NCBI GenBank assembly: GCA_026874595.1
Contig: CM049306.1
Coordinates: forward strand, 100,509,642-100,573,641
Length of the DNA: 64,000 bases
DNA from: Sipunculus nudus
Taxonomy: Eukaryota; Annelida; Sipuncula; Golfingiida; Sipunculidae
Reading direction: 5' to 3'
In this document: one piece after another, positions 45,850 to 59,130 of the stretch
How the letters are laid out: each line of letters starts with the position of its first letter
How positions within the stretch are numbered: position 1 is the first letter of the stretch
Made by a program: the position numbers and the translations under genes
Notes under the pieces: model-generated
What the model was told of the DNA's origin: nothing
The model's input: only the letters and a program-made list of their open reading frames with translations
Databases searched by the model: none

Positions 45850-47490
45850 GGTTTCAGTGACCTTATCTAGGCTTTCCAAGAAGATTCTACCGGAAACTCC
45901 TTATATTCTTAGTAAGAAGTTTCTTTGTCCAACGGCTACAAGTGCCCATCTGGCTAATAGAGTGCTAAAATAAAAGCTTGTTCTTTCACATAGCCCAAAG
46001 CATAAAGGTCACAGTGAATATAGGTCACAGGTTCACAAGAAATTTTTACAGGAACCTCCCTGGATCTTAATCAAATTAGCAATTTCTAGGTCTAATCGTA
46101 ACCAATCAAGTAAATATGTCATAAAGGGTGCACAAATCATGTTCTTTCACATATCTTGCAGGATATAGGTTACCATGACCTAAACAGGTTTTAAGATTTA
46201 TCCATGACCTCCCTAAAAGTCATGTCAAAAGATTCTAGGCCAAATGGATACAATTTGTGCCCGGTTGACTCACTGGGTGCTCAAAATCATGTTTTCGGAC
46301 CGTAGTTTACAAAATGTAGGTCGCCATAATCTATTTTAAGGTTTCCAAGCAGATGTGCCTATAACTTCCCTAGATGTACAGTTAAAGGTTTGTAGGTCTA
46401 ACAGTTATGGTTTGTGCCCTATTAACGGCCGGACTGCCTAATTTTAAGGCCTCAATATGAGAGAAAAAAATGTGAAAACATCAGAAAAAAATACAGGTGG
46501 GACCACCAGTCTTCTGAAAATGATGAAACACTCCATGCATGATCAATATGCGGGGAACGAATCATGGCAATCAATTCATTAGTAATTCAGATACTGGAAT
46601 TTTTCTGATCAAATTTTTTATTTTCTGAGGGGTACTAGCTTCGAGGATATTGGTCGCAGAGACCTAATTTCAGTTTTCAACTGGGATTTACCCAGGACCG
46701 CCCTAAATGTCATGTCAGAAGATTTGTGGCCAAATGGATACAATTTGTGCCTCGTTGACTCACTGGGTGCTCAAAATCATGTTTTCGGTCCGTAGTTCGC
46801 AAAATGTAGGTCACCATGACCTAATTTTAGGTTTCCATGGAGATTTGCCCAAGTGTTCCCGGATGTTACGTTAGAAGATTCTAGGGCTAGCGGATACAAT
46901 TTCCCCCGTCTGACTCACTGGGTGCTCAAAATCATGATTTCGGACCGTAGTTCGTAATATATAGATCACTATGACCTAATTTCAGGTTTCCAAGGAGATG
47001 TGCTTTTAACCTGACCTTGGATGTACAGTTAGAAGTTTCTAGGTCTCATAGTTACGATTTGTACCCTATTAACGTCCGGACTGTTTCATTTGAAGGTCTC
47101 AAAAATAGATATATAAATGCGTACAAGTTAGAAAAAAAAACCCGGTGGCGCCACCAGTCTCCAGGAAATGATGAAACATTCCATGATCAATATGGTTATT
47201 CAGATACTGGAGTTTTTTTTATCTAAATTTTAATAATTCTGGGGGGGGGGGGGGGGTATTTTCGAGCCCCGTACAGGGAGGAAGGATATAGGTCGCAGTG
47301 ACTTATTTTCAGGTATTCGAGGAGATCTTTTATGGATCTTTATGGGTTTTTAGTTAAAAGTTTCTAGATCAAGCGGTAACGATGTGTGCCTTGCAAACGG
47401 ACGACCAGTCAGCCGGACGGTCAGACGGACAGACGATGGACAAAGAATGATCGCTATAGCTCGAGAGATCAAATGACTATATGTAACTTT
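45850..47490. repeat. Interspersed repeat cluster related to 1801-4077
   Basis: Shared blocks are GACTCACTGGGTGCTCAAAA at about 46266, 46757 and 46913; CCATGACCTAATTT.AGGTTTCC; TAGAAGATTCTAG; and ACAGGTGG.ACCACCAGTCT at 46493 and GGTGGCGCCACCAGTCTCC at 47144. A G run lies at 47240-47256 and a CCGGACGG tract plus a degenerate terminal hairpin at about 47400-47490. It is the same element type as on the left side of the window, more diverged. Confidence 0.7.
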
Positions 47491-47574
47491 TTAGCTCAAT
47501 AAGCTCTGATATAATGTTTATTGGTTTGCGGGCTTGACTGCTGGCTTGAAACCTGAAACATTCCGGGCGGGGCG

Positions 47575-47625
47575 GGTGCGGGTTATAGAATTTTTTTTTT
47601 TTTTTTTTTGGGGGGGGGGGATGAA
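47575..47625. repeat. Poly-T / poly-G junction
   Basis: About 19 T then 10 G. The Pro/Lys-rich minus-strand frame across it is an artefact. Confidence 0.85.
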
Positions 47626-47854
47626 TGCGGGCTGAAGGAATAATTTTTAATGCGGGGCTGAGTTTTTCCTTTGATTTTTTCGTGATGAGGGGCGGGTGCG
47701 GTTTTATTTTCCATTTCATTTATTCTAGATATAGAATTTGATTATTTTGATACATATGGTGCATGTAAGTAATGTAGCTATTGTATGCTACTTTTGAATT
47801 GCTTTGAATATCACTCTCAAAATTGTTGGAACGATGTTCATTGTGGTATACAGA

Positions 47855-50308
47855 GTAAGGTAGCATCACCTGTATTAAGGTAACATCACCTGCATTAGGA
47901 TATCATCACCTACATTACGGTAACATCGTTTGCATTAAGGTAGTATCACCTGCATTAAGGTAACATCTATTCTATTAGGATATCATCACCTGCATTAGGG
48001 TAACATCACCTGCATTAAGGTAGCATCTCCTTCCTTATTGTAACATCACCTGCATTAGGATATCATCACCTACATTAGGGTAACATCACCTGTATTAAGG
48101 TATCATCGCCTGCTTTAAGGTAACATCTATTCTATTAGGATATCATCACCTAAATTAGGGTAACATCACCTGTATTAAGGTAGCATCTCCTTCCTTATTG
48201 TAACATCACCTGCATTAGGATATCATCACCTACATTAGGGTAACATCACCTGTATTAAGGTATCATCGCCTGCTTTAAGGTAACATCTATTCTATTAGGA
48301 TATCATCACCTACATTAGGGTAACATCACCTGTATTAAGGTAGCATCTCCTTCCTTATTGTAACATCACCTGCATTAGGATATCATCACCTACATTAGGG
48401 TAACATCACCTGTATTAAGGTATCATCGCCTGCTTTAAGGTAACATCTATTCTATTAGGATATCATCACCTACATTAGGGTAACATCACCTGCATTAAGG
48501 TAGCATATCCTTCCTTATTGTAACATCACCTGCATTAGGATATCATCACCTACATTAGGGTAACATCACCTGTATTAAGGTATCATCGCCTGCCTTAAGG
48601 TAACATCTATTCTATTAGGATATCATCACCTACATTAGGGTAACATCACCTGTATTAAGGTATCATCGCCTGCTTTGAGGTAACATCTATTCTATTAGGA
48701 TATCATCACCTACATTAGGGTAACATCACCTGCATTAAGGTAGCATCTCCTTCCTTATTGTAACATCACCTGCATTAGGATATCATCACCTACATTAGGG
48801 AAACATCGCCTGTATTAAGGTATCATCGCCTGCTTTAAGGTAACATCTATTCTATTAGGATATCATCACCTACATTAGGGTAACATCACCTGTATTAAGG
48901 TATCATCGCCTGCTTTGAGGTAACATCTATTCTATTAGGATATCATCACCTGCATTAGGGTAACATCACCTGCATTAAGATAGCGTCACCTGCATTAAGG
49001 TAGCATCGCCTACATTAAGGTAACATCACCTGCATCAAGGTATCATCACCTGCATCTAGGTATCATCACCTGCATTAAGGTATCATTACCTGCATTAAGG
49101 TAGCATCATCTGCATGAAGGTATCATCTCCTGCATGAAGGTATCATCACCTGCATTAGGGTAACATCACCTGCATTGAGGTTGCATCACCTGCATTAAGG
49201 TAGCATCACCTGCATCAAGGTATCATCACCTGCATCTAGGTATCATCACTTGCATTAAGGTATCATTACCTGCATTAAGGTAGCATAACCTGCATGAAGA
49301 TATCATCACCTGCATGAAGGTATCATTACCTGCTTAAAGGTGGCATCACCTGCATCAAAGTATCATCACCTGCATGAAGGTATCATTATCTGCATCAAGG
49401 TAGCGTCACCTGCATTAAGGTATGATTACCTGCATTAAGGTAGCATCACCTGCATTTAGGTAGCATCACCTGCATGAAGGTATTATCGCCTGCATGAAGG
49501 TATTATTACCTGCATGAAGGTATCATTACCTGCATTAAGGTATCATTACCTGCATTAAGGTAGCATCAACTGCATTAAGGTAAAATCACTTGTATTAGGA
49601 TATCATCATTTGCAATAGGATATCATCACCTGCATTAAGGTAACACCACCTGCATAAGGGTAGCATCACCTTCATCAAAGCTGCATCACCTGTAATAAGA
49701 TATCATCATTTGCATTAAAGTATGATCACCTGCATTTCGTTATCATTACCTGCATAAAGGTAGCATCACCTGCATTAAGGTAGCATTATCTGCATTAGGA
49801 TATCATCACCTACATTAAGGTAGCATCACTGCATTAAGGTAGCGTCACCTGCATCAAGGTATCATCACCTACATTATGGTATGACTACCTGCATTAAGGT
49901 AGCATCACCTGCATTTACGTAGCATCACCTGCATGATTGTATCATCACCTGCATTAAAGTATCATTACCTGCATAAAAGTAGCATCACCTGCATTAACAT
50001 CACTGCATCAAAGTATCATCACCTGCATTAAGGTATCGTTACCTGCATAAAGGTAGCATCACCTGCATTAAGGTAGCATCACAAGGATTTAGGTAACATC
50101 ACCTGCATGAAGGTAGTATCACCTACATGAAGGTATCATCACCTGGATTAAGGTATCATCACCTGGATAAGGGTATCATCACTTGCATTAGAAAATCATC
50201 ACCTGCATTAATTTAGCATCACTGCATCAAGGTAGCGTCATCTGCATCAATGTATCATAACCTGCATTAAAGTATCATTACCTGCATTAAGGTAGCATCA
50301 CTTGCGAG
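47855..50308. repeat. 20-bp satellite array with higher-order structure
   Basis: About 120 tandem copies of a 20-bp monomer, consensus GGTATCATCACCTGCATTAA. Between about 47961 and 48960 distinct monomer variants are arranged in an eight-monomer (160-bp) higher-order repeat. The marker variant TAACATCTATTCTATTAGGA starts at 47961, 48121, 48281, 48441, 48601, 48681, 48841 and 48921; spacings are 160 except two half-units of 80. From 48960 on, the monomers vary without this order. No gene. Confidence 0.95.
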
Positions 50309-50405
50309 TGAAAAACTCTGGTTTCAGCTTTAAAATAATGTTATAATTTATTGGTTATGATATGGATTAAATCAACTTTTGATTGATTATTGATAAAGGT
50401 CTTTT

Positions 50406-50420
50406 TGCAGGTGATGCTAC
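50406..50420. repeat. Single inverted monomer outside the 20-bp array
   Basis: TGCAGGTGATGCTAC is the exact reverse complement of the array core GTAGCATCACCTGCA, about 100 bp beyond the last direct monomer. Confidence 0.7.
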
Positions 50421-50509
50421 TTTTAGGATAATCTAAACCGCGTGCTGTTTTGCTGTGTCTGCCCGTTAAGATTACTTTCTTCCGTCAGGAGTGTGTGTTA
50501 ATCTCCGTT

Positions 50510-51305
50510 TGTGTGTGTTTGTGTGTGATTGTGTGTGATTTGAGTGTATTTGTGTGTGATCTGAGTGTGTTTGTGTGTGATTTGAGTGTATTTGTGTGTG
50601 ATTTGAGTGTATTTGTGTGTGATTTGAGTGTATTTGTGTGTGATTTGAGTGTATTTGTGTGTGATTTGAGTGTATTTGTGTGTGATTTGAGTGTATTTGT
50701 GTGTGATTTGAGTGTATTTGTGTGTGATTTGAGTGTATTTGTGTGTGATTTGAGTGTATTTGTGTGTGATTTGAGTGTATTTGTGTGTGATTTGAGTGTA
50801 TTTGTGTGTGATTTGAGTGTATTTGTGTGCGATTTGAGTGTATTTGTGTGTGATTTGAGTGTATTTGTGTGTGATTTGAGTGTATTTGTGTGTGATTTGA
50901 GTGTATTTGTGTGTGATTTGAGTGTATTTGTGTGTTTGTGTGTGGTTTGAGTGTATTTGTGTGTGATTTGAGTGTATTTGTGTGTTTGTGTGTGATTTGA
51001 GTGTATTTGTGTGTGATTTGAGTGTATTTGTGTGTGATTTGAGTGTGTTTGTGTGTGATTTGAGTGTATTTGTGTGTTTGTGTGTGATTTGAGTGTATTT
51101 GTGTGTGATTTGAGTGTATTTGTGTGTTTGTGTGTGATTTGAGTGTATTTGTGTGTTTGTGTGTGATTTGAGTGTATTTGTGTGTTTGTGTGTGATTTGA
51201 GTGTATTTGTGTGTTTGTGTGTGATTTGAGTGTATTTGTGTGTTTGTGTGTGATTTGAGTGTATTTGTGTGTTTGTGTGTGATTTGAGTGTATATTTGTG
51301 TGTTT
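50510..51305. repeat. 21-bp minisatellite (GTGTGATTTGAG core)
   Basis: About 36 copies of a 21-bp unit containing GTGTGATTTGAGTGTATTTG, with a longer variant (extra GTGTGTTTGT) in the right half. Because 21 is a multiple of three and the unit lacks stops, four frames stay open: plus-strand VFVCDLS heptapeptide repeats, and minus-strand NTLKSHT, KYTQITH and IHSNHTQ repeats of 279-298 codons. These are artefacts. Confidence 0.95.
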
Positions 51306-51308
51306 GTC

Positions 51309-51560
51309 CACAACAAAACTGCAATCATAATTTCATGCATTTCTTGAATGGGCGAATGACGAATCGATTTATTTTTTGTGTGAATCTGGCGCATGATCCG
51401 GATTCAGGTATGTAATCAAGGAATATTCACAAATGTAAAGTAACTTATATACGGATGAACCTTGGAATATGGGCCGAATAAGTGAAAGTAAAAACGAATT
51501 TGGGTGCATCCCACAATAGGGTCCATCCATATGGCGGAGGCTTATATTCTTTTTAATACA
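51309..51560. repeat. Interspersed repeat, copy 1
   Basis: Begins CCACAACAAAACT and shares blocks with 55143-55370: TTTCNTGAATNGGC.AATGA, GATC.GG, AAGGAATATT.ACAAATGTA, GATGAACCT.GGAATA, GGCCGAATA. Family unknown. Confidence 0.7.
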
Positions 51561-54500
51561 GATTTCTAGAATTTTTTATACAGATTACACAGAACCACTG
51601 ATAACTATTTGTTAGTTCTTAATTTTAAAAATCCAGAGCCATCGATAATCCTATCGGTCGTCTTGACTGGATCAATGAATCGCGCGAGTCCCTTTTCCCG
51701 TATACCATGCGCCGTGTGAATCGTTATCATTAGATGTCATCAGCTGGTATGTAAAGTAAATTATTTGTATGTCGCATACTGTATATATGATCAGATGATG
51801 TGGCTTTACTTTCTCTTTCATTTTCCGGTTTACAAAGTATGATTAATGTATGTTGAGTATATATTACAAATAAGCATGTTACATATTCTGATGTTGATAA
51901 CTGAGATCCTAATGAAAATTATTATTTAATTACAACATCACATGCCATGCAGTCAAGCATGTATTGACGGAAATGATCTTTCTTGCCTTGAGTATACGGA
52001 AATAGCAATTAATGGTTTAAATTATTTGACTGTTAGTAGTCCAATCTCATTCCACCATTCCTATGCGCAGATGAAATATAACATTTTACACTCGGCAGCG
52101 ATATTTACTGTAAAGAATAAACCCATTTGACTCAAGATAGCACAAGGTTTACAAAAATATGGTCTGATAATGCAACAAGCTGACAAGTCCGTGGATTCTA
52201 GCTGACTTTCATATAGATCATATAAAGGTTTTCCTTGGCAGAGTGCAAGCTGACCCTTTAAGGTCACCTGTCTGTGGACTTAATTCCCAGATAGTCTCAT
52301 AAGACAGGTCAGTTATAACTAATGTGAATGCTTTCGTTCACTCAATAGTGGTCCTAATAGACAGTTGGTCTAATTGGACAGGTGGTGTTTCAAACACGTA
52401 CAGGTTTCATGCACTGTATATTAAGTTCCCTGTATGCTTATACTAGCAGATCAAAATGTTATGTGACTGAAGCAGATCACACCCGCCTGTTTAACGAACG
52501 TATGAATTACAATGTACACAGGGTTAGAGCTAGACAAATATGGGTGCCGGCTAAATTTACGGACTTTGGCGAAACAAGCGGAGGTGGTAACGGCGGGGGG
52601 TCCAGGAGCTCTATGTGTTGTATGTGTTCTATATGTTATAACTATATTTTTTCAATGATTATTTTTGCTCTCGATTGATTTATTTTTGTAAACATACTTT
52701 TTAGGTACAAATTTAATGCAGTTTGGAGGTATAATAAATAACCAGTTTCATTGCTGGTAGCTGTTTTTTTTATTTTCTTTATGATCTTTTGCGCCCGTCG
52801 GTGAGTTGCAAATGTTATCTTTGTACCGGCCGACAGAAGCCCGTACCAACTACCCCCAACCGGCGCTGACCGGCGTGGCTATAACCTTGCATGTATACAT
52901 ATAATAATTATTATACACGGCCCGCTAATTGCTTCATTAAGGGACAAGAAATTGCCAAAATTGAGGACGTCTCTTTTGTGTTGGATTATAGATATGTAGC
53001 TTTATACCGAGTTGGGGGCTCAAAGGGACCCGGGTCAACTATCACACAGGCGCTTGAATTGCTATTTGTGTAGATTTCAGTTTAATTTGTTACTTTTCTG
53101 GGTCATTTCCTTTTAATCATACTGGCCATGCAAATTTTTCGGAACGATATTTATTGAATGCGGTACGACACATCTGTGGAAGATATTAGGTTAAAAATCT
53201 ATATTTATTTGCAATTATCTTACAGGGCCCGGAAAGTTGTAGAAATATAGGCGTACCGGCCGTTCCTATTCGGGCCCGAAGTCTATACCGTTGGTATTTT
53301 TTAAATTGGAATATTATCATTTTCTCTTTTTAAAAGTATATATTTATATAATAAATAATAATGTTATAAGATATATAATGTTTAAATATTAATAACTTAA
53401 ATATTAATATCACATTTATGTTGTGAGAATTTTCATAAAATAGAATTGTTAAAGATGTGTACTGAATATAAATGTTTTGTGGGGAGATGACTGAGGAAAG
53501 TTTAAAGGTTGTGTATTCCGGCTGTGCAATGCTTGAAGGGGAATCTCACTTTAAATCTGTTTAACAAATCCTTTATTCTTGTATGCATACTATGATGTCG
53601 ACTATCAACTTATCATGAACGCATGTATACTTTATTTTTGTGACCATTACATATAGATCTGTGTATAGATATACATGCCACATATTCTATATAAAGCAAA
53701 TATATACACTTGGTCTTTGTATTTCAAACTATTCCCACACATGGTGGATGTCCTTAGAGAGTAAACAAATATGCTTATTGGTAGGTTTATTCTGTTACGT
53801 ATAGAGCATGATGCTGATATATGGGAGCCGAGATATGTTTGTATATATTTATATATAGGAAAACAAGTCTTTCACAGAATAACAGGAGCAATTTGTACCG
53901 TCTCCCATGTTTATTTAACGCCAATATCCTTTTCGAGTATATCTGTGTATAGGGGCAAAACTGTGGATACTACATGTATCGCGCGGTAAACTGACACATC
54001 TGCACTCGTTTTAGCTGCGTCGGTACATCGTGATATGTCAGACAATAATAACAGTAATAATAATCTATCAAACTTCCGTTTATGTCCCCGTAATTTTTAA
54101 TCCTTGTAAGTTCCTATTTGTTTTGTCGTTTTTGTGAAAACTACGTTTTTTTTATATATATATATAGTATATATAGTTGGCATATGAGTCACCACATACT
54201 GATTTGTAGTGACCTCATGTACCTTGCTTGTTTTGAGGCTGTAATGATGCCTGCTTAATTAGGTATATTACAATTTCAGTTTTTTAAACTTAATGTCTAA
54301 TAAGTTCACACATAAAACATGCGCTTCGTAAGAGTGCGCAAGTACACAAGTATACAGATAATAATAAAACAATGCAGTGCAATTAAAATATATCGCGCTT
54401 CACACTACTAAAATGTGACACAAATGTTGCATTTTTCAGCCTTGTTTGTTATGCATGTTTTGGCGAGTCCAGATGAAATCAATACTCCCTTGCCCGTTCT

Positions 54501-55142
54501 AACTGACGTTTAGGGTGGTTAAATGGCCTCACGGGTAAAAATAGGAAGCGTGCGTTCGGAGTGACATTACATGTAGTCACAACTGAAATGCGCCCTTGGA
54601 CACGTGCCCGGTGACCACCAGGCGAGACCCAGTGAACTGTGAAAACGCCCCTCTTGTCAGCCAAATAAAGACAATTTAAACCACAGAGGTTGAAATTAAC
54701 CATTGAACAATAAAGCCTGTCACGTATTTCAAGGTTTGGTCTACGTGAATAGTATTTCTGAAAGACAATATTCTATTTAAATACAGTAAAATACTATAGT
54801 AAAAAAGACCTTCATCACTTTATTGGACGAACTGTTTCGTGCATTCGTGTGTATTAAGCCTCCATATCATGGCGGTGAAAGTATATTCATGGGAACATAC
54901 TATACATGGTCCCAATGGCAAAAAAAAGTCAAGCATTCCTGGACCATTGTCTCTTGCCCCTTCCACATGCAGGCTACATTGGTTAGGCCTTCAATCGAAT
55001 ACATATTTGATTGAACCCATGCATCTAGCTGTAGGGGGAGGGGTTTCCAGAGAGGGGGCCCGGGAACCTTCTTATACTGCCTGAAAATTTTCCTCTCTGA
55101 GGGCCTGCAGGAGAGTATGCCTGCATTGCTCTTCGTGTGTTT
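51561..55142. other. No gene found
   Basis: AT-rich. 52,260-52,385 has ACCTGTCTGT near its left and GGACAGGTGG near its right end and might be a small inverted-repeat element. GC islands with GTACCGGCC words lie at 52,820-52,870 and 53,225-53,290. The frames are short and unrecognised. Confidence 0.3.
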
Positions 55143-55370
55143 GTTCACAACATAACTCACTCAACCATGCACGGAATCTCATTAACGGAATCTCAGATTT
55201 TTCAGGGCATTTCGTGAATAGGCCAATGAAGATTTGATTAGATCCTGGTGTCGATCTGGCACATGTTCGGGATCCATTAATGTCTGCAAGGAATATTTAC
55301 AAATGTAGAGTCACTTATGCGCGAATGAACCTGGGAATACGGTCGAATAGTGGAGGCTTGAATTCAATTA
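55143..55370. repeat. Interspersed repeat, copy 2
   Basis: Partner of 51309-51560, same orientation, diverged. The preceding bases GTGTGTTTGTTCACAAC match the right edge of the 21-bp minisatellite (GTGTGTTTGTCCACAAC). Confidence 0.7.
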
Positions 55371-55959
55371 AATGCTGATGGCTAGTTAGAGGAATAAATG
55401 TTTTGAAAATCCCATATTTTTTTAAATCATACAATTTTGCCCTAGTATGATAAATACAGTGATAATTTTTTGCCACCCAAAAACGATATTTTAGATAATC
55501 AAGAGGCTTCCTCGCTCTACACTGTATATATACGCAGTAATTACCGGCCTTAGGCCAACTCACCGACCAAGGCTGGTCCATGCGGACAGCACATCAACAC
55601 ACATAGATACATACTATTTTTAGCATATAGGTACAGTTTATATTTAGTTAATGTAATTTCAGGTATGATCTTTATTTTCAGAGAAAATAATATTTATTGT
55701 CTTGTCGCATTCTAAAGCCTTTTTATACAGGACCCATATATTCTCACAAACACGAATATTTTCCTCGCGTAATGATTCTCCTGAAATAATTATTTCATTA
55801 ACATTAATCGTTTCCATGAAAGTTATCTTGCCCTCAAAGGTTCATTTCCACAAGCGATATCAAAGTTATGACGACAACTTGAAGACTGCAGTGGAGCCCC
55901 TTTTAAGAACAAAACACTCTGCTTCCCCTTCAAGCCTACAAGCTCGTGTTTCCTGCGGC

Positions 55960-56330
55960 AGTCACTGATCTCCGATCCTTATCATTCATTCAGCCTTCTC
56001 CACCTCTGCACACGGCGCTAATATAAACCAAGCGTCCACTCAGACCGGTTGTGACGTCACTTGAGGTCGGCCGCTTAAAAGCCAATGAACAGGCGCGGAA
56101 GACGTGACCTCCGATAAGCGTGGCCTTCCCGGATTTTGTAATGATACACTAATAATGTGAGGAAACGGTGCTCTTAATCACACCAGCACAGGCGCTCTTC
56201 CTCCGAATAGATACGACCCTAAATTATCTTGCTGGCTTCCTCCGTTTAAATTAGGTCACGTGATTTCATATTACCTAGAGTTATTCTCCAGCGTATCTTG
56301 CCTGGCGCTCCTCTGTAGGCCATTTGGAGC
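55960..56330. promoter_or_regulatory. Possible promoter-like GC-richer segment
   Basis: In an AT-rich neighbourhood this stretch holds a full CRE palindrome TGACGTCA (56051-56058), an AGCCAATGAAC CCAAT-type box about 30 bp on, and a TCACGTGA E-box (about 56257). No coding exon with recognisable protein was found beside it. A role as the promoter of FUOM (whose first exon is missing) or an unseen gene is only a guess. Confidence 0.3.
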
Positions 56331-56529
56331 ATGAAATAAAACCATTGATATGCATTCTTGAAAGACTCTCACTCTTTAGTGTAATGTTATCATCGTCATG
56401 TAGATCAATAAAATACTAAACCTTGCGCGGTTGCTTTCTACGGTTATCTATATATTTACTATTATTTATAAATTCTTGCCCAAGCTATCGATAATCGCAT
56501 CCTATTGTATCGATCGATGTGTATACTGA

Positions 56530-56621
56530 CACATTATCAATTGCAATAATAATAATTAATAATTAAATTAATAATAAAAATAATATTGATTATAGTGATG
56601 ATGATAATGATAATAGTAATG

Positions 56622-56676
<55 letters not shown>

Positions 56677-56700
56677 TAATAATAATAATAATAATAAGAT
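56530..56700. repeat. AAT/ATG-rich microsatellite
   Basis: (AAT)n with ATG interruptions; the poly-Ile minus-strand frame is an artefact. Confidence 0.9.
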
Positions 56701-57555
56701 GAAATAGAATATTCGTGTCCAGAATAATTAAATTCAAATCAAGACAGCATGATAGGCATCCTTAATCTGACTTATGGAATGTAGATTACGGAAAAATAGT
56801 GTTAATTTGAAAAAAAAAGAGTAATTTTAAGAAAGCATTTATATATCGTTAAATTATATATCAATTCAAATAATACTCGAAAGTAACATCTAAAAAAATT
56901 AAATGAATCGTCAGCGTTATAGGTAGGTTATTACTTCCTAAGTACTTACTATTAAGGATCCTGAAAAAAGCGTTAACATATCGTGTGTACATTAGGGTGT
57001 AGGATAGGTGCTATGTGATTGTGTGAGGTGTCGGTGAGATTAACGCGTAACTGTCACAAGCATTTGTAGAGCCCGACGATATGTATGTTGCCCGCCATCT
57101 TCAAAAATGACCCAACTTAAGATGGTTCTGACCCAATAACCAGTCTTTTTGTGGGTCAGACCCAGTTACCAATCTCTAATGTTTGGGAATCCAGGTTCGA
57201 AATGGCGAGAATAGTCAGACCGAATAACCGATATCGCATACTCTGTGGACGATTTGCAGATTTTCTTAAGTGCCCAGGGTTCGGGGGGGGGGGGTGTTAA
57301 TGCAGTTATTTACCGGTTAGAGGCAACATACGGTTGTATACAGGGGTTGAGGTTATACTGCAGTAATCGCACTGAGAACGGATGGGTAGGTAGCAAGAGA
57401 GTGCAGTATTTGTGGTTTGTCGCCACACAGTGCTTCGAATTGTGCATGCCTGTCACTTTGGTCATAATTGTGTCTGGAAAATCGTGTGTATTATATAACG
57501 TAAAAATGGCCATTAATCACTGATATATATTTGTGTATTGTGTTTGAAACATTGG

Positions 57556-57588
<33 letters not shown>

Positions 57589-58260
57589 ATATGTCAGGAA
57601 AACGGGAAAGATTTTTTGTAGGAGCCTCTAAATACTCTTTTGTAGTGAGCGTTAATACAAAGGGGGCTGCAACAATGTAACGAGGAGATTTCAATCTAGA
57701 CCTATTTATGTAAGGTGTCAAAGTCCAGGTTATTATTTTCGCGGATGAAACAGTATAGGTTGTGAGGTAATGACGGAGATCTTTCCTCGAACTGGGTCAC
57801 GTAACGGAGTGTTAATTTCGGGAGTAAAATGGGATTTCATCCCTACGTCAATTAAATCACGTATGTGAAACTAGCCTTTGACAGTTCCACGAATAACCGT
57901 TCACAATATCTTGTTTACAAACACGCCATTTCCGGGGTGAATTGCGGGGACACCGGACGGATGAATATAAAAACAGATACCACATAATACAGGCAATAGC
58001 TGTATTTAGAAAGCGTTTATAAATGTATTCCCTTTTGCGGCTATAAACGACTCACATATACTTGTGAAGATGTAACTCAGCCATTCTTTCTCTACAGATC
58101 TTGCCATATTTTTATATATGTACACAGATACATATAATCATCGGCGAATGCATAAACTGCTTCCAGCAATCATACCAGTATACACATATTTAACACTTAA
58201 TTTATAAATGAAGAGTCTTTCGCGTCATCCAGGGGAAGTTTTTTTCCCAGAATTATTATT
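56701..58260. other. No gene found
   Basis: Contains a G run (about 57282-57292), a (CT)n at 57564-57588 and a short local repeat (GACCCAATAACCAGT / GACCCAGTTACCAAT at about 57130-57175). No recognisable exon. Confidence 0.35.
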
Positions 58261-58378
58261 TTTTTTTTGGGGGGGGGGGGGATTTCACAAACATTGAAAT
58301 TTAGGTAACAATAATAACTTAATAATAAAACATTTACTTACAAATATATGTGATACAGTATATAAAATGATATATATA

Positions 58379-58409
<31 letters not shown>

Positions 58410-58480
58410 GATATACATGTAAAAGATTTATATATATGATATATATATTATATATATATATATATGTAATTATATATAAA
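58255..58480. repeat. T/G run and TA-rich microsatellites
   Basis: T10 followed by a G run at about 58260-58281, then several (TA)n tracts to 58480. Confidence 0.85.
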
Positions 58481-58847
58481 TTATATTATATACTAGTAAA
58501 AATATATGTGTGTGTATGCCAAACAAGGTAGGTTTATTTTTAAACAAGGTGGGCTAAATTCAGTTTATAACCAATAGGCCTAAATTAAACCTGTTTTTGT
58601 TGATTAATGTATCTTATATCATGAAACTATATTCGACGTCTTGACGATGGTCAGTTGAATTTTGTTCCGTTGAAATGCAGTACGCTAAAGCAATCATACG
58701 TCATGCCTTGATAAGCACGGCTATCTGGCTGGAGGTCGAGATCATTAATTCTCATGCATGTAAACTTCTTGGTCAGGTGTAGATTTCAGGTTCCGCATAC
58801 CGATGTGTTGTCTATTTCTGTTGTGTTGTGGAATTTATGGCTGACGT

Positions 58848-58871
58848 GGGGGGGGGGGGGGGGGGGGGGGT
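58848..58871. repeat. Poly-G run
   Basis: About 22 consecutive G after GACGT; the longest G run in the window. Confidence 0.85.
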
Positions 58872-59062
58872 TATTGCATGCGTTGGCACATATACAAAAC
58901 GGTACACCTTGTACATCTCACACACCCTCTTCCAACAATTGTACAATAAGTAATTCTTTTTTTATAAATGTATGCGATCCTGCATTATTCCATCATACAG
59001 AATGTGCATGTAACCACTGGGTTTATTCAGCATCTTTTCACACATGAGCAACCTCTGTCAAA

Positions 59063-59129
<67 letters not shown>
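59063..59129. repeat. TA microsatellite
   Basis: Pure (AT)n of about 65 bp. Confidence 0.95.

Positions 59130-59130
<1 letters not shown>

Noticed and set aside
47859-50300. CRISPR-like array of evenly spaced short repeats
   Set aside because: Monomers are directly adjacent with no unique spacers. It is a satellite in a eukaryotic genome.
50472-51394. Three overlapping minus-strand frames of 279-298 codons with heptapeptide repeats, and a 166-codon plus-strand frame
   Set aside because: They coincide with a 21-bp minisatellite. All frames stay open because the unit length is a multiple of three and lacks stops.
52260-52390. Small inverted-repeat element with ACCTGTC ends
   Set aside because: End match is only about 8-10 bp and no target duplication is visible.
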